NCBI RefSeq assembly: GCF_023518235.1 | Contig: NZ_CP090423.1 | Span: forward strand, 1,054,001-1,118,000 | Length of the DNA stretch: 64,000 nt | Direction: 5' to 3' | From: Stenotrophomonas maltophilia | GTDB taxonomy: Bacteria > Pseudomonadota > Gammaproteobacteria > Xanthomonadales > Xanthomonadaceae | In this document: positions 26,684 through 35,537 of the stretch, in pieces | Layout of the letters: every line of letters starts with the position of its first letter | How positions within the stretch are numbered: the stretch's first letter is position 1 | Made by a program: the position numbers and the translations under genes | The notes under the pieces: generated by a model | Databases searched by the model: none | What the model was told of the DNA's origin: nothing | The model's input: the letters and a program-made list of their open reading frames with translations, nothing else

Positions 26684-27757
26684 CTATAGCGAGCGGCTAA
26701 TAGTGAAGCTTCCGAACACCGGCGACTGGCGCTGGCCATAGAACTCCCGGGTGCTGTGGTAACGCGCCATTGCGAATCTCCAGCGCCCGCGCATCACCGC
26801 GATGCCGTAGCCGCCTTGGGCGACCACGTGGCGCTTGTCCACGCTGTGGCTGTTGCGGAAGGTATTGCCGTCCAGAGTGATGTCGCGGATTACCCATGCC
26901 GCGTCGGTGGTCGCAAACAAGTGCCAGGACCAGCCGCTGAGGCGGCCACCACGGGTCGGCGCGGTGTTCTCGCCGGCCGGGCGCAGCGGCGTGCTGCCGA
27001 AGTCGTCGGGCAGCTTCCAGCCGAAGCGCACTTCGCCACCGGCGTTGGCCTTGGTTTCCAGGTTGCCGATCGCACCGCCATAGTGACTGATCGCATCCCA
27101 GCCCCAGCCGCCGGCATTGACACTGGCATCGGCCGGCCAGCGGCGCATGCGCTCGTGGGTCAGCATGAACACCGGCTCGTTGTGCAGCTGGTTGTCCCAA
27201 CCCTTGAACTTCTCGTCCCCTAGCGCGTCGTGCACGGCGTTCTGCACCTGCCTGCCCTGGGCCCAGGGCCCGACCACGCCCACGGCCAGCTGGGTGGTCT
27301 GCAGGCGGTCGCCGCTGCGTGCGTTGAAGCCGAAGCTGGCCAGCAGCACGCCGGCATACGGCCGGTCATCCTCGATCAGGTCGCGGCGGGTCGGGTCGGT
27401 GGGGGTGAAGATGGCCTGGCCGATGCTGAAGATCATGTTCTGCTGCTCGAACCTGCCGGGGTGCAGGCCTTCCAGGTACTGGTTCACCCAGCGCGCCATG
27501 CGCGGCAGGCACGGGTCGGCGGTGTAGTCGACCAGGTTCGGCGAGACCAGGGTCAGCTGCGCGCCGTTGGTATAGCCCTGGTCTTGGTGGCGGCCACCGA
27601 ACAGGTCGTTGTCGACGCGGAAGCTGATCTGCGGCGGGTGATCGCGCATCGCGTCCGGGCCACATTGTTCGGCCGCCTGGGCCACCGGGGCTCGGGCAGC
27701 GGCCAGGAACACGAGTGCCGCCATCACAGACAACCGACTAAGCGCCAGTCTTTTCAT
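26684..27757 (-). CDS. lpxR: LpxR-family outer-membrane lipid A 3'-O-deacylase
   Basis: A 357-aa protein with a signal peptide (MKRLALSRL..., cleavage near AQAAEQ ~28-30) and a DUF2219/LpxR beta-barrel pattern. It has the characteristic SFRVDNDLFGG (Asn-Asp active-site pair), DQGYTNGAQL and DDRPYAGVLLASFG, and a GWDNQLHNEP segment likely to carry the catalytic histidine. LpxR removes the 3'-acyloxyacyl group from lipid A in the outer membrane and so alters innate immune recognition. It is a stand-alone minus-strand gene. The length matches the family. Confidence 0.85.
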   Translation of the reverse strand: MKRLALSRLSVMAALVFLAAARAPVAQAAEQCGPDAMRDHPPQISFRVDNDLFGGRHQDQGYTNGAQLTLVSPNLVDYTADPCLPRMARWVNQYLEGLHPGRFEQQNMIFSIGQAIFTPTDPTRRDLIEDDRPYAGVLLASFGFNARSGDRLQTTQLAVGVVGPWAQGRQVQNAVHDALGDEKFKGWDNQLHNEPVFMLTHERMRRWPADASVNAGGWGWDAISHYGGAIGNLETKANAGGEVRFGWKLPDDFGSTPLRPAGENTAPTRGGRLSGWSWHLFATTDAAWVIRDITLDGNTFRNSHSVDKRHVVAQGGYGIAVMRGRWRFAMARYHSTREFYGQRQSPVFGSFTISRSL

Positions 27758-28267
27758 GGGCTTGCTGCCATTTGACTCAATGTGAGGTTCAATTGAAGAT
27801 CTAATGCGCTGTCGCAGTAGACCCGGAGGAAGGGGTTTGAGCCATACACCAGGCCATCAGCCGGCCGCACGCCAATTGCTTTCAAAGGCGGCGCATCCCT
27901 GCAGCAGTATCTAGCGCTCTTGGGCTCGCCAAGACGTTCGCCTGAGCAAGAGATCGTCCAGGCCCTCCCCTAGTGCCGCAACAGCCGGCGCCCCAGGTAC
28001 TGACCTAGACTGAAGGGCACGTCACCTCGCTGCGAAGCAACGTCAGCCGCTCAAGATGGACGTTTCAGAATCACAGTCAGTTTGTTGATCTCTGACTGAG
28101 AGAATGGCCACCCCGCCAGCAACTCCGCATCATGTGAGGTGGGGCATATGCGCTCAGCGGGCTCGCCAGATGCGTCCAGGAATGACTCCGGTCGCAGCGA
28201 GTTTTGTGGAAGGCTCCCAATCGCAGGGCTAGCCTCCGTGCTGAGCACGGAGGCACCACCGCACTAG
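27758..28267. other. 510-bp gap with a perfect hairpin at its right end
   Basis: No supported gene. A minus-strand frame at 28051-28248 (65 codons) has no recognised relatives. At 28233-28253 CCTCCGTGCT and AGCACGGAGG form a perfect 10-bp stem around a single base, just after the stop of the minus-strand CDF gene. It lacks a T tract, so it is at best a weak terminator. It may mark the left edge of the formaldehyde island. Confidence 0.45.
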
Positions 28268-29011
28268 CTACTTACGCCGACCTATCCACGCCGAAATGGA
28301 GCTACGAAGCAATCTAATGGCCCAGACTGCGACAACCGACGCTCCGATGAGGCCTGTGACTGAGTCCAGCCACGTCACGTCCCAGATCATCCCCACGACA
28401 AGTGCAGTAATTGCGAGTGCCGTTACAGCGGTGTCCGTAGCGACGTGAAGATAGGCCGCACGAAGATTGGGACTCCTGCGCGCATCGGCCCCCTTCTCGT
28501 CAGCATGGCGCTCATGCGGAACGTGGCAGTGATCAACCGCAGCACCTTCGCGATGGTAGGCAGAATGTAGCCACCGCGCTGAGAATATATTTGTAATCAA
28601 ACCCGCAACGGCGATGGCAAGCGCTTCTGAGTACTGAACAGCCTCTGGCGCATGGAGACGCTCCGTCGATTCATAGGCCATCGAAGCGGCAATCCAAAGC
28701 ATGATCATCGCGCTTACGCTCGCCGCGATGAGCTCAACCGCTAGCACCCGAGCCGCGCGCTCTGGGCGGCTCTGATTCCGCTCAGCGTACCAAGCGATAG
28801 AAAGTGCGAACAGGAGTACCAGCACGTGAGAGCTCATGTGCCAGCCATCTGCGAGAAGAGCCATCGAGTTGAAGGCCCATCCTCCAGCAATTTCGACGGA
28901 CATCATGACCGCAGTGAGAGTCGCGGCCTTCGTAATTGCCCGTGCGTTGCCGGTGCTCTGTACGCCCTGCAGAGTCCGCTCGTGCATTGCGTTGGGGGGA
29001 AGCAAGGACAT
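28268..29011 (-). CDS. CDF-family metal efflux protein lacking the cytoplasmic domain
   Basis: A 247-aa cation diffusion facilitator resembling DmeF-type Co/Ni exporters. It has six predicted membrane helices and metal-site patterns in helix 2 (LLADGWHMSSH) and helix 5 (HVATDTAVTALA), with a His-rich loop between helices 4 and 5 (HCHVPHERHADEK). The protein stops right after helix 6 (SISAWIGRRK), whereas DmeF proteins run on for ~70-100 residues with a cytoplasmic dimerisation domain. It may be truncated or a short form. It is the last minus-strand gene after adhC-gfa, 97 bp beyond gfa and past a palindrome. Confidence 0.8.
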   Translation of the reverse strand: MSLLPPNAMHERTLQGVQSTGNARAITKAATLTAVMMSVEIAGGWAFNSMALLADGWHMSSHVLVLLFALSIAWYAERNQSRPERAARVLAVELIAASVSAMIMLWIAASMAYESTERLHAPEAVQYSEALAIAVAGLITNIFSARWLHSAYHREGAAVDHCHVPHERHADEKGADARRSPNLRAAYLHVATDTAVTALAITALVVGMIWDVTWLDSVTGLIGASVVAVWAIRLLRSSISAWIGRRK

Positions 29012-29072
29012 GGTCGAAGACTCCAGGCTCTGAGCGAAAATGTATACGCCGGTGGCGTACTGTCAGGAAGTA

Positions 29073-29096
29073 CCGCCCCTTGCATGCAAGGGGCGG
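29073..29096 (-). terminator. 24-bp perfect palindrome after gfa
   Basis: CCGCCCCTTGCA is followed directly by its reverse complement TGCAAGGGGCGG, just past the gfa stop at 29109. No clear U-tract follows on the minus strand. It may terminate adhC-gfa transcripts or stabilise their 3' ends. Confidence 0.5.
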
Positions 29097-29108
29097 CATT
29101 TACACTGC

Positions 29109-29684
29109 TTAGGAGAGAACGCCGCTGAGTCGTGCAGCATGCGCGGACAGCGCATCCATGAGCGGCGGGTTCAACACGTCGTACGGCTCCAGGGACAGAG
29201 CCTTCAGGCGGCTACGGACGCCGTCCATCTGTTCCGGCCTTGCGCCGCCGCCTTCGATGATCGAAGACACGAATGCGGCGAAGCGCGGTTCTTCCCAGCC
29301 CTTCTGTTCGGACAGTTCAACGTGAATGAAGTCCAGGCCGTAGAAGGCATGGGACTTGTTCTCGATGCGGCCAAACATGTGGACACCGCAGTCCTTGCAC
29401 GCGTGGCGCTGGATGGTCGCAGCCGGATCGACAATCGCCAGCTTGTCGGCATTCGCCGTGATCGAAACGGTATCGCGGGGAACGACACCGACCACGGAGA
29501 AGATGGCGCCTTCCGGCTTCCAGCACTTGGTGCAACCACAGGCATGGTTGTGGGCCACATTGCTTGCGACGGAGATCTCAACCGGCTTGTCAGAGCACAG
29601 GCACTTCAGCGTGCCGCCCTTGAAGCCGGCGGTTCCGGCAACGACGCCGGAATCGACCGAGGGATGGATAGTTTGGTGTTGCAT
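29109..29684 (-). CDS. gfa: Glutathione-dependent formaldehyde-activating enzyme Gfa
   Basis: A 191-aa Gfa (S-(hydroxymethyl)glutathione synthase) of the Mss4-like fold. Zinc-site cysteines are visible in [25 protein letters not shown] and [13 protein letters not shown], the family pattern. It speeds condensation of formaldehyde with glutathione, making the substrate of the adjacent AdhC. AGGAG lies 9 nt before the ATG. It is 56 bp downstream of adhC on the same strand, so it is co-transcribed from the adhC promoter. Confidence 0.95.
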   Translation of the reverse strand: MQHQTIHPSVDSGVVAGTAGFKGGTLKCLCSDKPVEISVASNVAHNHACGCTKCWKPEGAIFSVVGVVPRDTVSITANADKLAIVDPAATIQRHACKDCGVHMFGRIENKSHAFYGLDFIHVELSEQKGWEEPRFAAFVSSIIEGGGARPEQMDGVRSRLKALSLEPYDVLNPPLMDALSAHAARLSGVLS

Positions 29685-29740
29685 GGACTTAAACTCCTAT
29701 TGTTGGAAGTGCAGCACCGGTTGCCCGGTGCTGCGGTGCA

Positions 29741-31079
<1,339 letters not shown>

Positions 31080-31115
31080 TGTTGACTCGCAGCTCCGCCC
31101 CTCAGCTCGCCCGCA

Positions 31116-32405
31116 TCAATGCAACTTGAGGCGAGGCTCCGTACTCCGTCCCAATGCGTCTGCCAGCATGCGCGCAACCACCCGGCGTGTACCGAACAGG
31201 CTCCTCTGGTGCATGCGATACAGTGAGATGTAGAACATCCTGGCCAGCCAGCCCTCGACCTTGAATGACCCCATGAGGTTACCCATCAGCGTGCCAACGG
31301 CGCCCTCCCTCGACAGGGACACCAGCGATCCATAGTCTCGATAGGTGAAGCTGGGCAGCGGGCGTCCCTCGATACGGCGGGTAATCGCCTGCGCAAGGAA
31401 GTGAGCCTGCTGATGAGCGGCCTGTGCCCTGGGGGGAACGTTTGTACCGCTGTGTCCATTCGGGCAGGCTGCACAATCCCCGAATGCGAAGATGTTCGGA
31501 TCCTGCGTTGTCTGCAGCGTTTCAGATACCTCGAGCTGGTTGATGCGATTGGTCTTTAGGTTCCCGAGGGATGCAAGGAAGACGGGAGCACGGATGCCCG
31601 CCGCCCATACCTTCAGCCTCGCAGCAACCTTGATGCCATTGGCGAGTTGCAGGCCCTCTTCATCCACTAGGGTCACAGCCGAGCCACACATGACACGAAC
31701 GCCTTCATGTACAAGTCGCTCGGCGACCGGCAGGCTCACGCGCTCTGGCAGAGCTGGCAGCACTCGCGGACCAGCCTCGATAAGCGTGATTTTCAGATTC
31801 TCGGGAGAGATCTTGTCCAGCCCATAAGCGCTAAATTGCCTTGCAGCATCACGCAGCTCGGCCGCCAGCTCGACACCGGTGGCGCCGGCGCCGACGATCG
31901 CAACCTCCAGTGTTTCTGACTTGCCGCGCGCTTGCGCGCCCATGTACTCGCTCAGCAGCCGCTTCTGGAAAGCAATGGCGGCATCGGGATCGTCCAGGAA
32001 CAGGCAATGATCCGCTGCACCGGGAGTTCCAAAGTCGTTCGTTCCGCTACCCACGCTGATCACCAGGGTGTCGTAGGAGATCGAGCGACGGGGCGCAATA
32101 ACGTTGCCCTCCTCATCGTACAGTGGGGCAAGCTCGATCTTTCTGGACTTCTGATCCAAACCCGTCATCCGCCCCAACTGAAACTGGAAGTGATTCCAGC
32201 TAGCCTGGGCGAGATAGTTGAGCTCACTTTCTGCGGCATCCAACGCGCCTGAGGCAACCTCGTGAAGAAGTGGCTTCCACAGATGCGTCATCCGAGCATC
32301 GACAAGAGTGACTTTTGCTCGCCCTGAGCGCCCGAGCTTCCGGCCCAGCTGCGTAGCCAGCTCCAGCCCTCCGGCCCCACCACCAACAATGACAATACGA
32401 TGCAT
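31116..32405 (-). CDS. NDH-2-like NAD(P)/FAD-dependent oxidoreductase (first copy)
   Basis: A 429-aa two-dinucleotide-fold flavoprotein. It has an N-terminal FAD motif (IVIVGGGAGGLELA), a second NAD(P)H motif (VAIVGAGATGVELAAEL), the FAD-binding FAFGDCAACP segment and a C-terminal amphipathic part suited to membrane attachment. Type II NADH dehydrogenases pass electrons from NADH to quinone without proton pumping. The ATG at 32405 is chosen because the FAD motif follows at once. It sits 72 bp after the C-N hydrolase gene, so it is the fourth gene of the NTF2-GNAT-hydrolase operon. It may reoxidise NADH made by formaldehyde oxidation. Confidence 0.85.
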   Translation of the reverse strand: MHRIVIVGGGAGGLELATQLGRKLGRSGRAKVTLVDARMTHLWKPLLHEVASGALDAAESELNYLAQASWNHFQFQLGRMTGLDQKSRKIELAPLYDEEGNVIAPRRSISYDTLVISVGSGTNDFGTPGAADHCLFLDDPDAAIAFQKRLLSEYMGAQARGKSETLEVAIVGAGATGVELAAELRDAARQFSAYGLDKISPENLKITLIEAGPRVLPALPERVSLPVAERLVHEGVRVMCGSAVTLVDEEGLQLANGIKVAARLKVWAAGIRAPVFLASLGNLKTNRINQLEVSETLQTTQDPNIFAFGDCAACPNGHSGTNVPPRAQAAHQQAHFLAQAITRRIEGRPLPSFTYRDYGSLVSLSREGAVGTLMGNLMGSFKVEGWLARMFYISLYRMHQRSLFGTRRVVARMLADALGRSTEPRLKLH

Positions 32406-32477
32406 TTTGATTCCCCAGGTATTTGAGTTGCCAGCGACGCCCACGAGCACTTCATGGCCCAGGCATCTAGACGTTGG

Positions 32478-33350
32478 TTAGTTCAGGACCTCAACGGAAT
32501 GGAAGCGGAGCTGACCATCCCAATCCTTGTCGACGGCTACCTGCGCTCGTGCACGGCTTGCTTCGAGCGCTGCGAAGTCAATGTCAGCAATCGCCCACTC
32601 CTGATCGTCGGAGGTCGCTGCGAGCACGCCGTCACTGGGGAAGCCATGGTCCATCGGTGAGAGGATCATTGCCTCACCGGTGTTGACATCAAGCGCTTCA
32701 CTCCAGTCGGCGACGCCAGCGGTGACCGCCTTTGCCACGAACATCCGATTCTCAAGCGCTCGCGCTCGGCACCCAACATCGACACGGGTGGCACCGGCGT
32801 CGGTGTCGGTGCAACTTGGCACCAACAGCAAGCGCACCCCTGCCTCCTGCTGGAGGCGAACAGGAAGCGGAAATTCGCTGTCATAGCAAACCGCAATCCC
32901 GACACGCTTTCCGTCCTGCTCAAACGCCGCGATGCGATCGCCAGGCTCGATGACAACTGCCTGCTTCTCGAAGCCAGTAAGCTGAAGCTTGTCCTGCCAT
33001 CCGCTGCGACCATCAGCTGTGAACCACCAGGCACGGTTGCGATACATCCCATGGGATGTTGCGGTGAGGAACGTTCCTGCCTGGATGGTCATTCCCAGTT
33101 CGACAGCCAAGGTGCTATAGAGCTCACACCATGCGCTCTGATAGATCTGGAGCGACTCCAGGGTGGACCTCAGGCTAAGCTGAAGAGCTTCTGGAAGAGT
33201 CGAACCCAGTTCCAGCGACAGGTATTCCGGAAGTACTGCAAGCTCAACTCCTTGTTCCCGTGCGTCATTCAGAATTCGGCGCTGGCGCGCAGCGAACTCG
33301 GCAAAGGTCTTCGGACGACCGATCACGTACTTAGCTGCTGCAATCTTCAT
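32478..33350 (-). CDS. Carbon-nitrogen hydrolase (nitrilase superfamily)
   Basis: A 290-aa nitrilase-superfamily enzyme with the Glu-Lys-Cys triad visible: Glu42 (LPEYLSLE), Lys121 (QDKLQLTGFE) and Cys155 (GIAVCYDSEFP). Such enzymes hydrolyse amides or nitriles or transfer acyl groups; the substrate is not deducible. The ATG at 33350 overlaps the GNAT gene stop (ATGA), so the two are translationally coupled. The operon shares a promoter box with adhC, suggesting a job in formaldehyde or adduct metabolism, for example on N-acylated products made by the GNAT enzyme. That link is inference. Confidence 0.85.
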   Translation of the reverse strand: MKIAAAKYVIGRPKTFAEFAARQRRILNDAREQGVELAVLPEYLSLELGSTLPEALQLSLRSTLESLQIYQSAWCELYSTLAVELGMTIQAGTFLTATSHGMYRNRAWWFTADGRSGWQDKLQLTGFEKQAVVIEPGDRIAAFEQDGKRVGIAVCYDSEFPLPVRLQQEAGVRLLLVPSCTDTDAGATRVDVGCRARALENRMFVAKAVTAGVADWSEALDVNTGEAMILSPMDHGFPSDGVLAATSDDQEWAIADIDFAALEASRARAQVAVDKDWDGQLRFHSVEVLN

Positions 33351-33952
33351 GTAACGTCCTCCAAGGAACGGAGCCAAAGTGAAAGTGTCTGCTCGGTTTC
33401 GTGCGTGGCCCCATGCTGCCGCCAAGGAAGAGCGACCTTCATCGCGCTCTGTTGTGCATACCCACGGCGAGTCCAGAAGCCTTCATTGCTTCGATATCCA
33501 GGTGGCCTAAGCGGATCAGTCTCCGACCGAACCACCGACGCGAAAGAAGACCACTTGAAGCCCTTTCGTCGGGCTTGCTCCTCTCTTCGATCAAAGAAGA
33601 CGTGGCCCAAGCCAGCTCCTCTGTACTCCGGCCTCAGTACGGACTCCCCGCAGTAGAAGACTTCTTCTGGCCGGGGACCGTGCTCCTGGAAGGGACGAAT
33701 GAAAGCGGCATCGGCGCTCAACAAAGGAAGGCCAGTCGATGCACCTACAACGTCCCTTCCATCCCTGGCCAGGACAACGATGCCCCCGTCAGACGTCGCA
33801 TAATTGCGGAGGTAGTGACGCTCATAGTCCATGTCTCCTTCGTACAGGTAGGGATAGCTACTGAATATCTCGATCCGCAACTGAGCGACGCGATCGAGCC
33901 AGTCCTCGATTTCGGTGCCGACCAGTACCTCTACTCGCACGTTGGTAGCCAT
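33347..33952 (-). CDS. GNAT-family N-acetyltransferase
   Basis: A 201-aa acetyltransferase. The acetyl-CoA-binding motif is SVLRPEYRGAGLGHVFFDRRE (R-x2-G-x-G/A type), and upstream strands GGIVVLARDGRDVVGASTG are typical. The ATG at 33952 is 1 nt after the NTF2 gene stop; an apparent upstream extension overlaps that gene in another frame. It belongs to the NTF2-GNAT-C-N hydrolase-NDH2 operon. Acceptor substrate unknown. Confidence 0.82.
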   Translation of the reverse strand: MATNVRVEVLVGTEIEDWLDRVAQLRIEIFSSYPYLYEGDMDYERHYLRNYATSDGGIVVLARDGRDVVGASTGLPLLSADAAFIRPFQEHGPRPEEVFYCGESVLRPEYRGAGLGHVFFDRREEQARRKGFKWSSFASVVRSETDPLRPPGYRSNEGFWTRRGYAQQSAMKVALPWRQHGATHETEQTLSLWLRSLEDVT

Positions 33953-33953
33953 T

Positions 33954-34361
33954 TCAGGGCGCCTTGTGGACCTGGGAAATCCAGTCCTCCAGGTTGTAGT
34001 AGTTGGTGACGCGCGCAATCTTTCCATCACGGATGTCAAAGAACGCGCCACCGGGAAGAACATAGATCTGCCCTGCCGCTGCAGGGAGACCTTCGTCCGT
34101 GTGGTGGTAGAGTCCGTGCACCACGTACTCCGCGCCGGCACGCGCACCATCGCTGCTGTACATCACCACGATGTCGTGAAGCTGCTCGCTGTAGCAGGAA
34201 TCCATGCGGCTCAGGAACGCGCGGAATGCGTCGATCCCTACTTCGCGACTCCCCTGATTTAGATCGTGCACAACGTCATCAGTGAGCATCGAGAGCATCG
34301 CGTCGCGATCACCGCGGTTGAATGCCTGGTAGTACTCTTCGATGTAGTTGAACTTGCTCAT
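33954..34361 (-). CDS. NTF2/SnoaL-like small protein
   Basis: A 135-aa NTF2-like fold protein (YIEEYYQAFNRGDRDAMLSML, GGAFFDIRDGKIARVTNYYN), similar to ketosteroid-isomerase-like cyclases and binding proteins. GGAG lies ahead of the ATG. It is the first gene of a four-gene minus-strand operon, divergent from the LysR gene. The promoter gap holds the second copy of the 49-bp box. The ligand or reaction is unknown. Confidence 0.82.
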   Translation of the reverse strand: MSKFNYIEEYYQAFNRGDRDAMLSMLTDDVVHDLNQGSREVGIDAFRAFLSRMDSCYSEQLHDIVVMYSSDGARAGAEYVVHGLYHHTDEGLPAAAGQIYVLPGGAFFDIRDGKIARVTNYYNLEDWISQVHKAP

Positions 34362-34411
34362 CAGGTTCTCCGGTCAGGTGAGGGTGTGGAGGAATTCTGG
34401 AGACCTGAAGA

Positions 34412-34460
34412 ATTGTTGTATATGGAATTGATAGGATTTCATAATTCCCTGAAATGGAAT
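34412..34460. promoter_or_regulatory. LysR-type regulator box between NTF2 operon and lysR-type gene (copy 2)
   Basis: A 49-bp match (41 identities) to 31031-31079, located in the divergent promoter between the NTF2 operon and the LysR gene, 32 bp before the LysR start. The position is classic for autoregulation and activation of the divergent operon by a LysR-type protein. The central GGATTTCATAATTCC is an imperfect palindrome. Confidence 0.78.
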
Positions 34461-34492
34461 AATATGAGCCCAACGACCATGGGGGCCTTGAG

Positions 34493-35452
34493 ATGAACAG
34501 CGAGCTGGATCTTCTAAAGACGTTTAGGGCCGCGGCTGAGGCGCCGAGCTTTCGTGAGGCCGCTGTTCGACTGGGAAGCTCTCCTCAGGCCATCACCCGA
34601 GCGATACAGGCCCTTGAAAGTCATTACGGGGAGCTGTTGTTCCACCGAAGCACACGCCAGGTTCGCATCACGGCCTTTGGGGAGGATCTCTTACATCAGC
34701 TGCGGCCGGCGCTTGAGGGCTTAGACAAGCTGTGGCGCCCGCGAACCAAGGCGACGGCCTCACAGATTGTGGGCACAGTCCGAATTAGTGCCCCTCACAG
34801 CATGGGCTCCAGGGCAGTTCTTGCCGCCTTGGATACAGTGACCCAAAGTCACCCGGGAATTGTCTTGGACGTTCGCTTAAGCGATCGGGTTGCAGACGCT
34901 GTCGATGAAGGGATCGATGTCGGAATCCGCGTCGGCTTCATGCGTGATAGCAGATTCATTGCGAAGAAGGCAGGAGAGATGCGACTGCACATCGTTGGCT
35001 CCCCCGCACTTGTAGAGAGAATCGGAGCACCAGCGGAGACTAGCGAGCTCTCGCGGTTTCCACTGGTTGCATCGGTGGACATCAATACAGGCAGGCCCTG
35101 GCCCTGGTACCTGGCTGGAGGCGTACAGGTGGCGCCGACAGCACCGGTCTTCATTGCAGACAATGCCGACATGGAGATGGCAGGGGTCATTGCGGGCTTG
35201 GGGTTTGCCCAACTTGCTGATTACATGGCTGCCCCACTCATTCAGTCAGGTGTTCTGCAGCGTGTGATGGAAGAATTCGATCCTGCGCCGTGGGGCTTGT
35301 ACGTCTATCGGCCTCAACGCGGCCCAGTCTCACCTCGCGTCAGAGTAGTTTTCGATGCACTCCATTCCGCCGTCGGAGCACTACCAAGCCTTACGCAGAT
35401 GGCGCCCTCCCCCACCTCGGCCCTAACGCCATCCAAAGCAGGGAAGCGCTAA
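34493..35452 (+). CDS. LysR-family transcriptional regulator
   Basis: A 319-aa LysR-type regulator. The N-terminal wHTH (DLLKTFRAAAEAPSFREAA, SPQAITRAIQALESHYG) is followed by a LysR substrate-binding domain (GTVRISAPHSMGSRAVLAAL onward). Divergent from the NTF2 operon across the box at 34412-34460. The same box before adhC suggests one regulon covering both operons. The inducer may be formaldehyde or S-hydroxymethylglutathione, which is speculative. It ends at a strong bidirectional hairpin terminator. Confidence 0.9.
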   Translation: MNSELDLLKTFRAAAEAPSFREAAVRLGSSPQAITRAIQALESHYGELLFHRSTRQVRITAFGEDLLHQLRPALEGLDKLWRPRTKATASQIVGTVRISAPHSMGSRAVLAALDTVTQSHPGIVLDVRLSDRVADAVDEGIDVGIRVGFMRDSRFIAKKAGEMRLHIVGSPALVERIGAPAETSELSRFPLVASVDINTGRPWPWYLAGGVQVAPTAPVFIADNADMEMAGVIAGLGFAQLADYMAAPLIQSGVLQRVMEEFDPAPWGLYVYRPQRGPVSPRVRVVFDALHSAVGALPSLTQMAPSPTSALTPSKAGKR

Positions 35453-35487
35453 TGCCGAGTCGCTTGGCCGCTCTCTGATACGGGATC

Positions 35488-35524
35488 TGGCCGCCATGAG
35501 CGCCAGGGACGCTCATGGTGGCCA
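35488..35524. terminator. Bidirectional terminator between LysR gene and uvrA2
   Basis: A 15-bp stem with one mismatch, TGGCCGCCATGAGCG (35488-35502) with CGCTCATGGTGGCCA (35510-35524), around a 7-nt loop, followed by AAAAG. It lies between the convergent ends of the LysR gene (35452) and uvrA2 (35538). Confidence 0.8.
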
Positions 35525-35537
35525 AAAGAGCGTCGGG

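Noticed and set aside
28051..28248. 65-codon minus-strand frame after the CDF gene
   Set aside because: No relatives recognised; it starts from a GTG within a hairpin.
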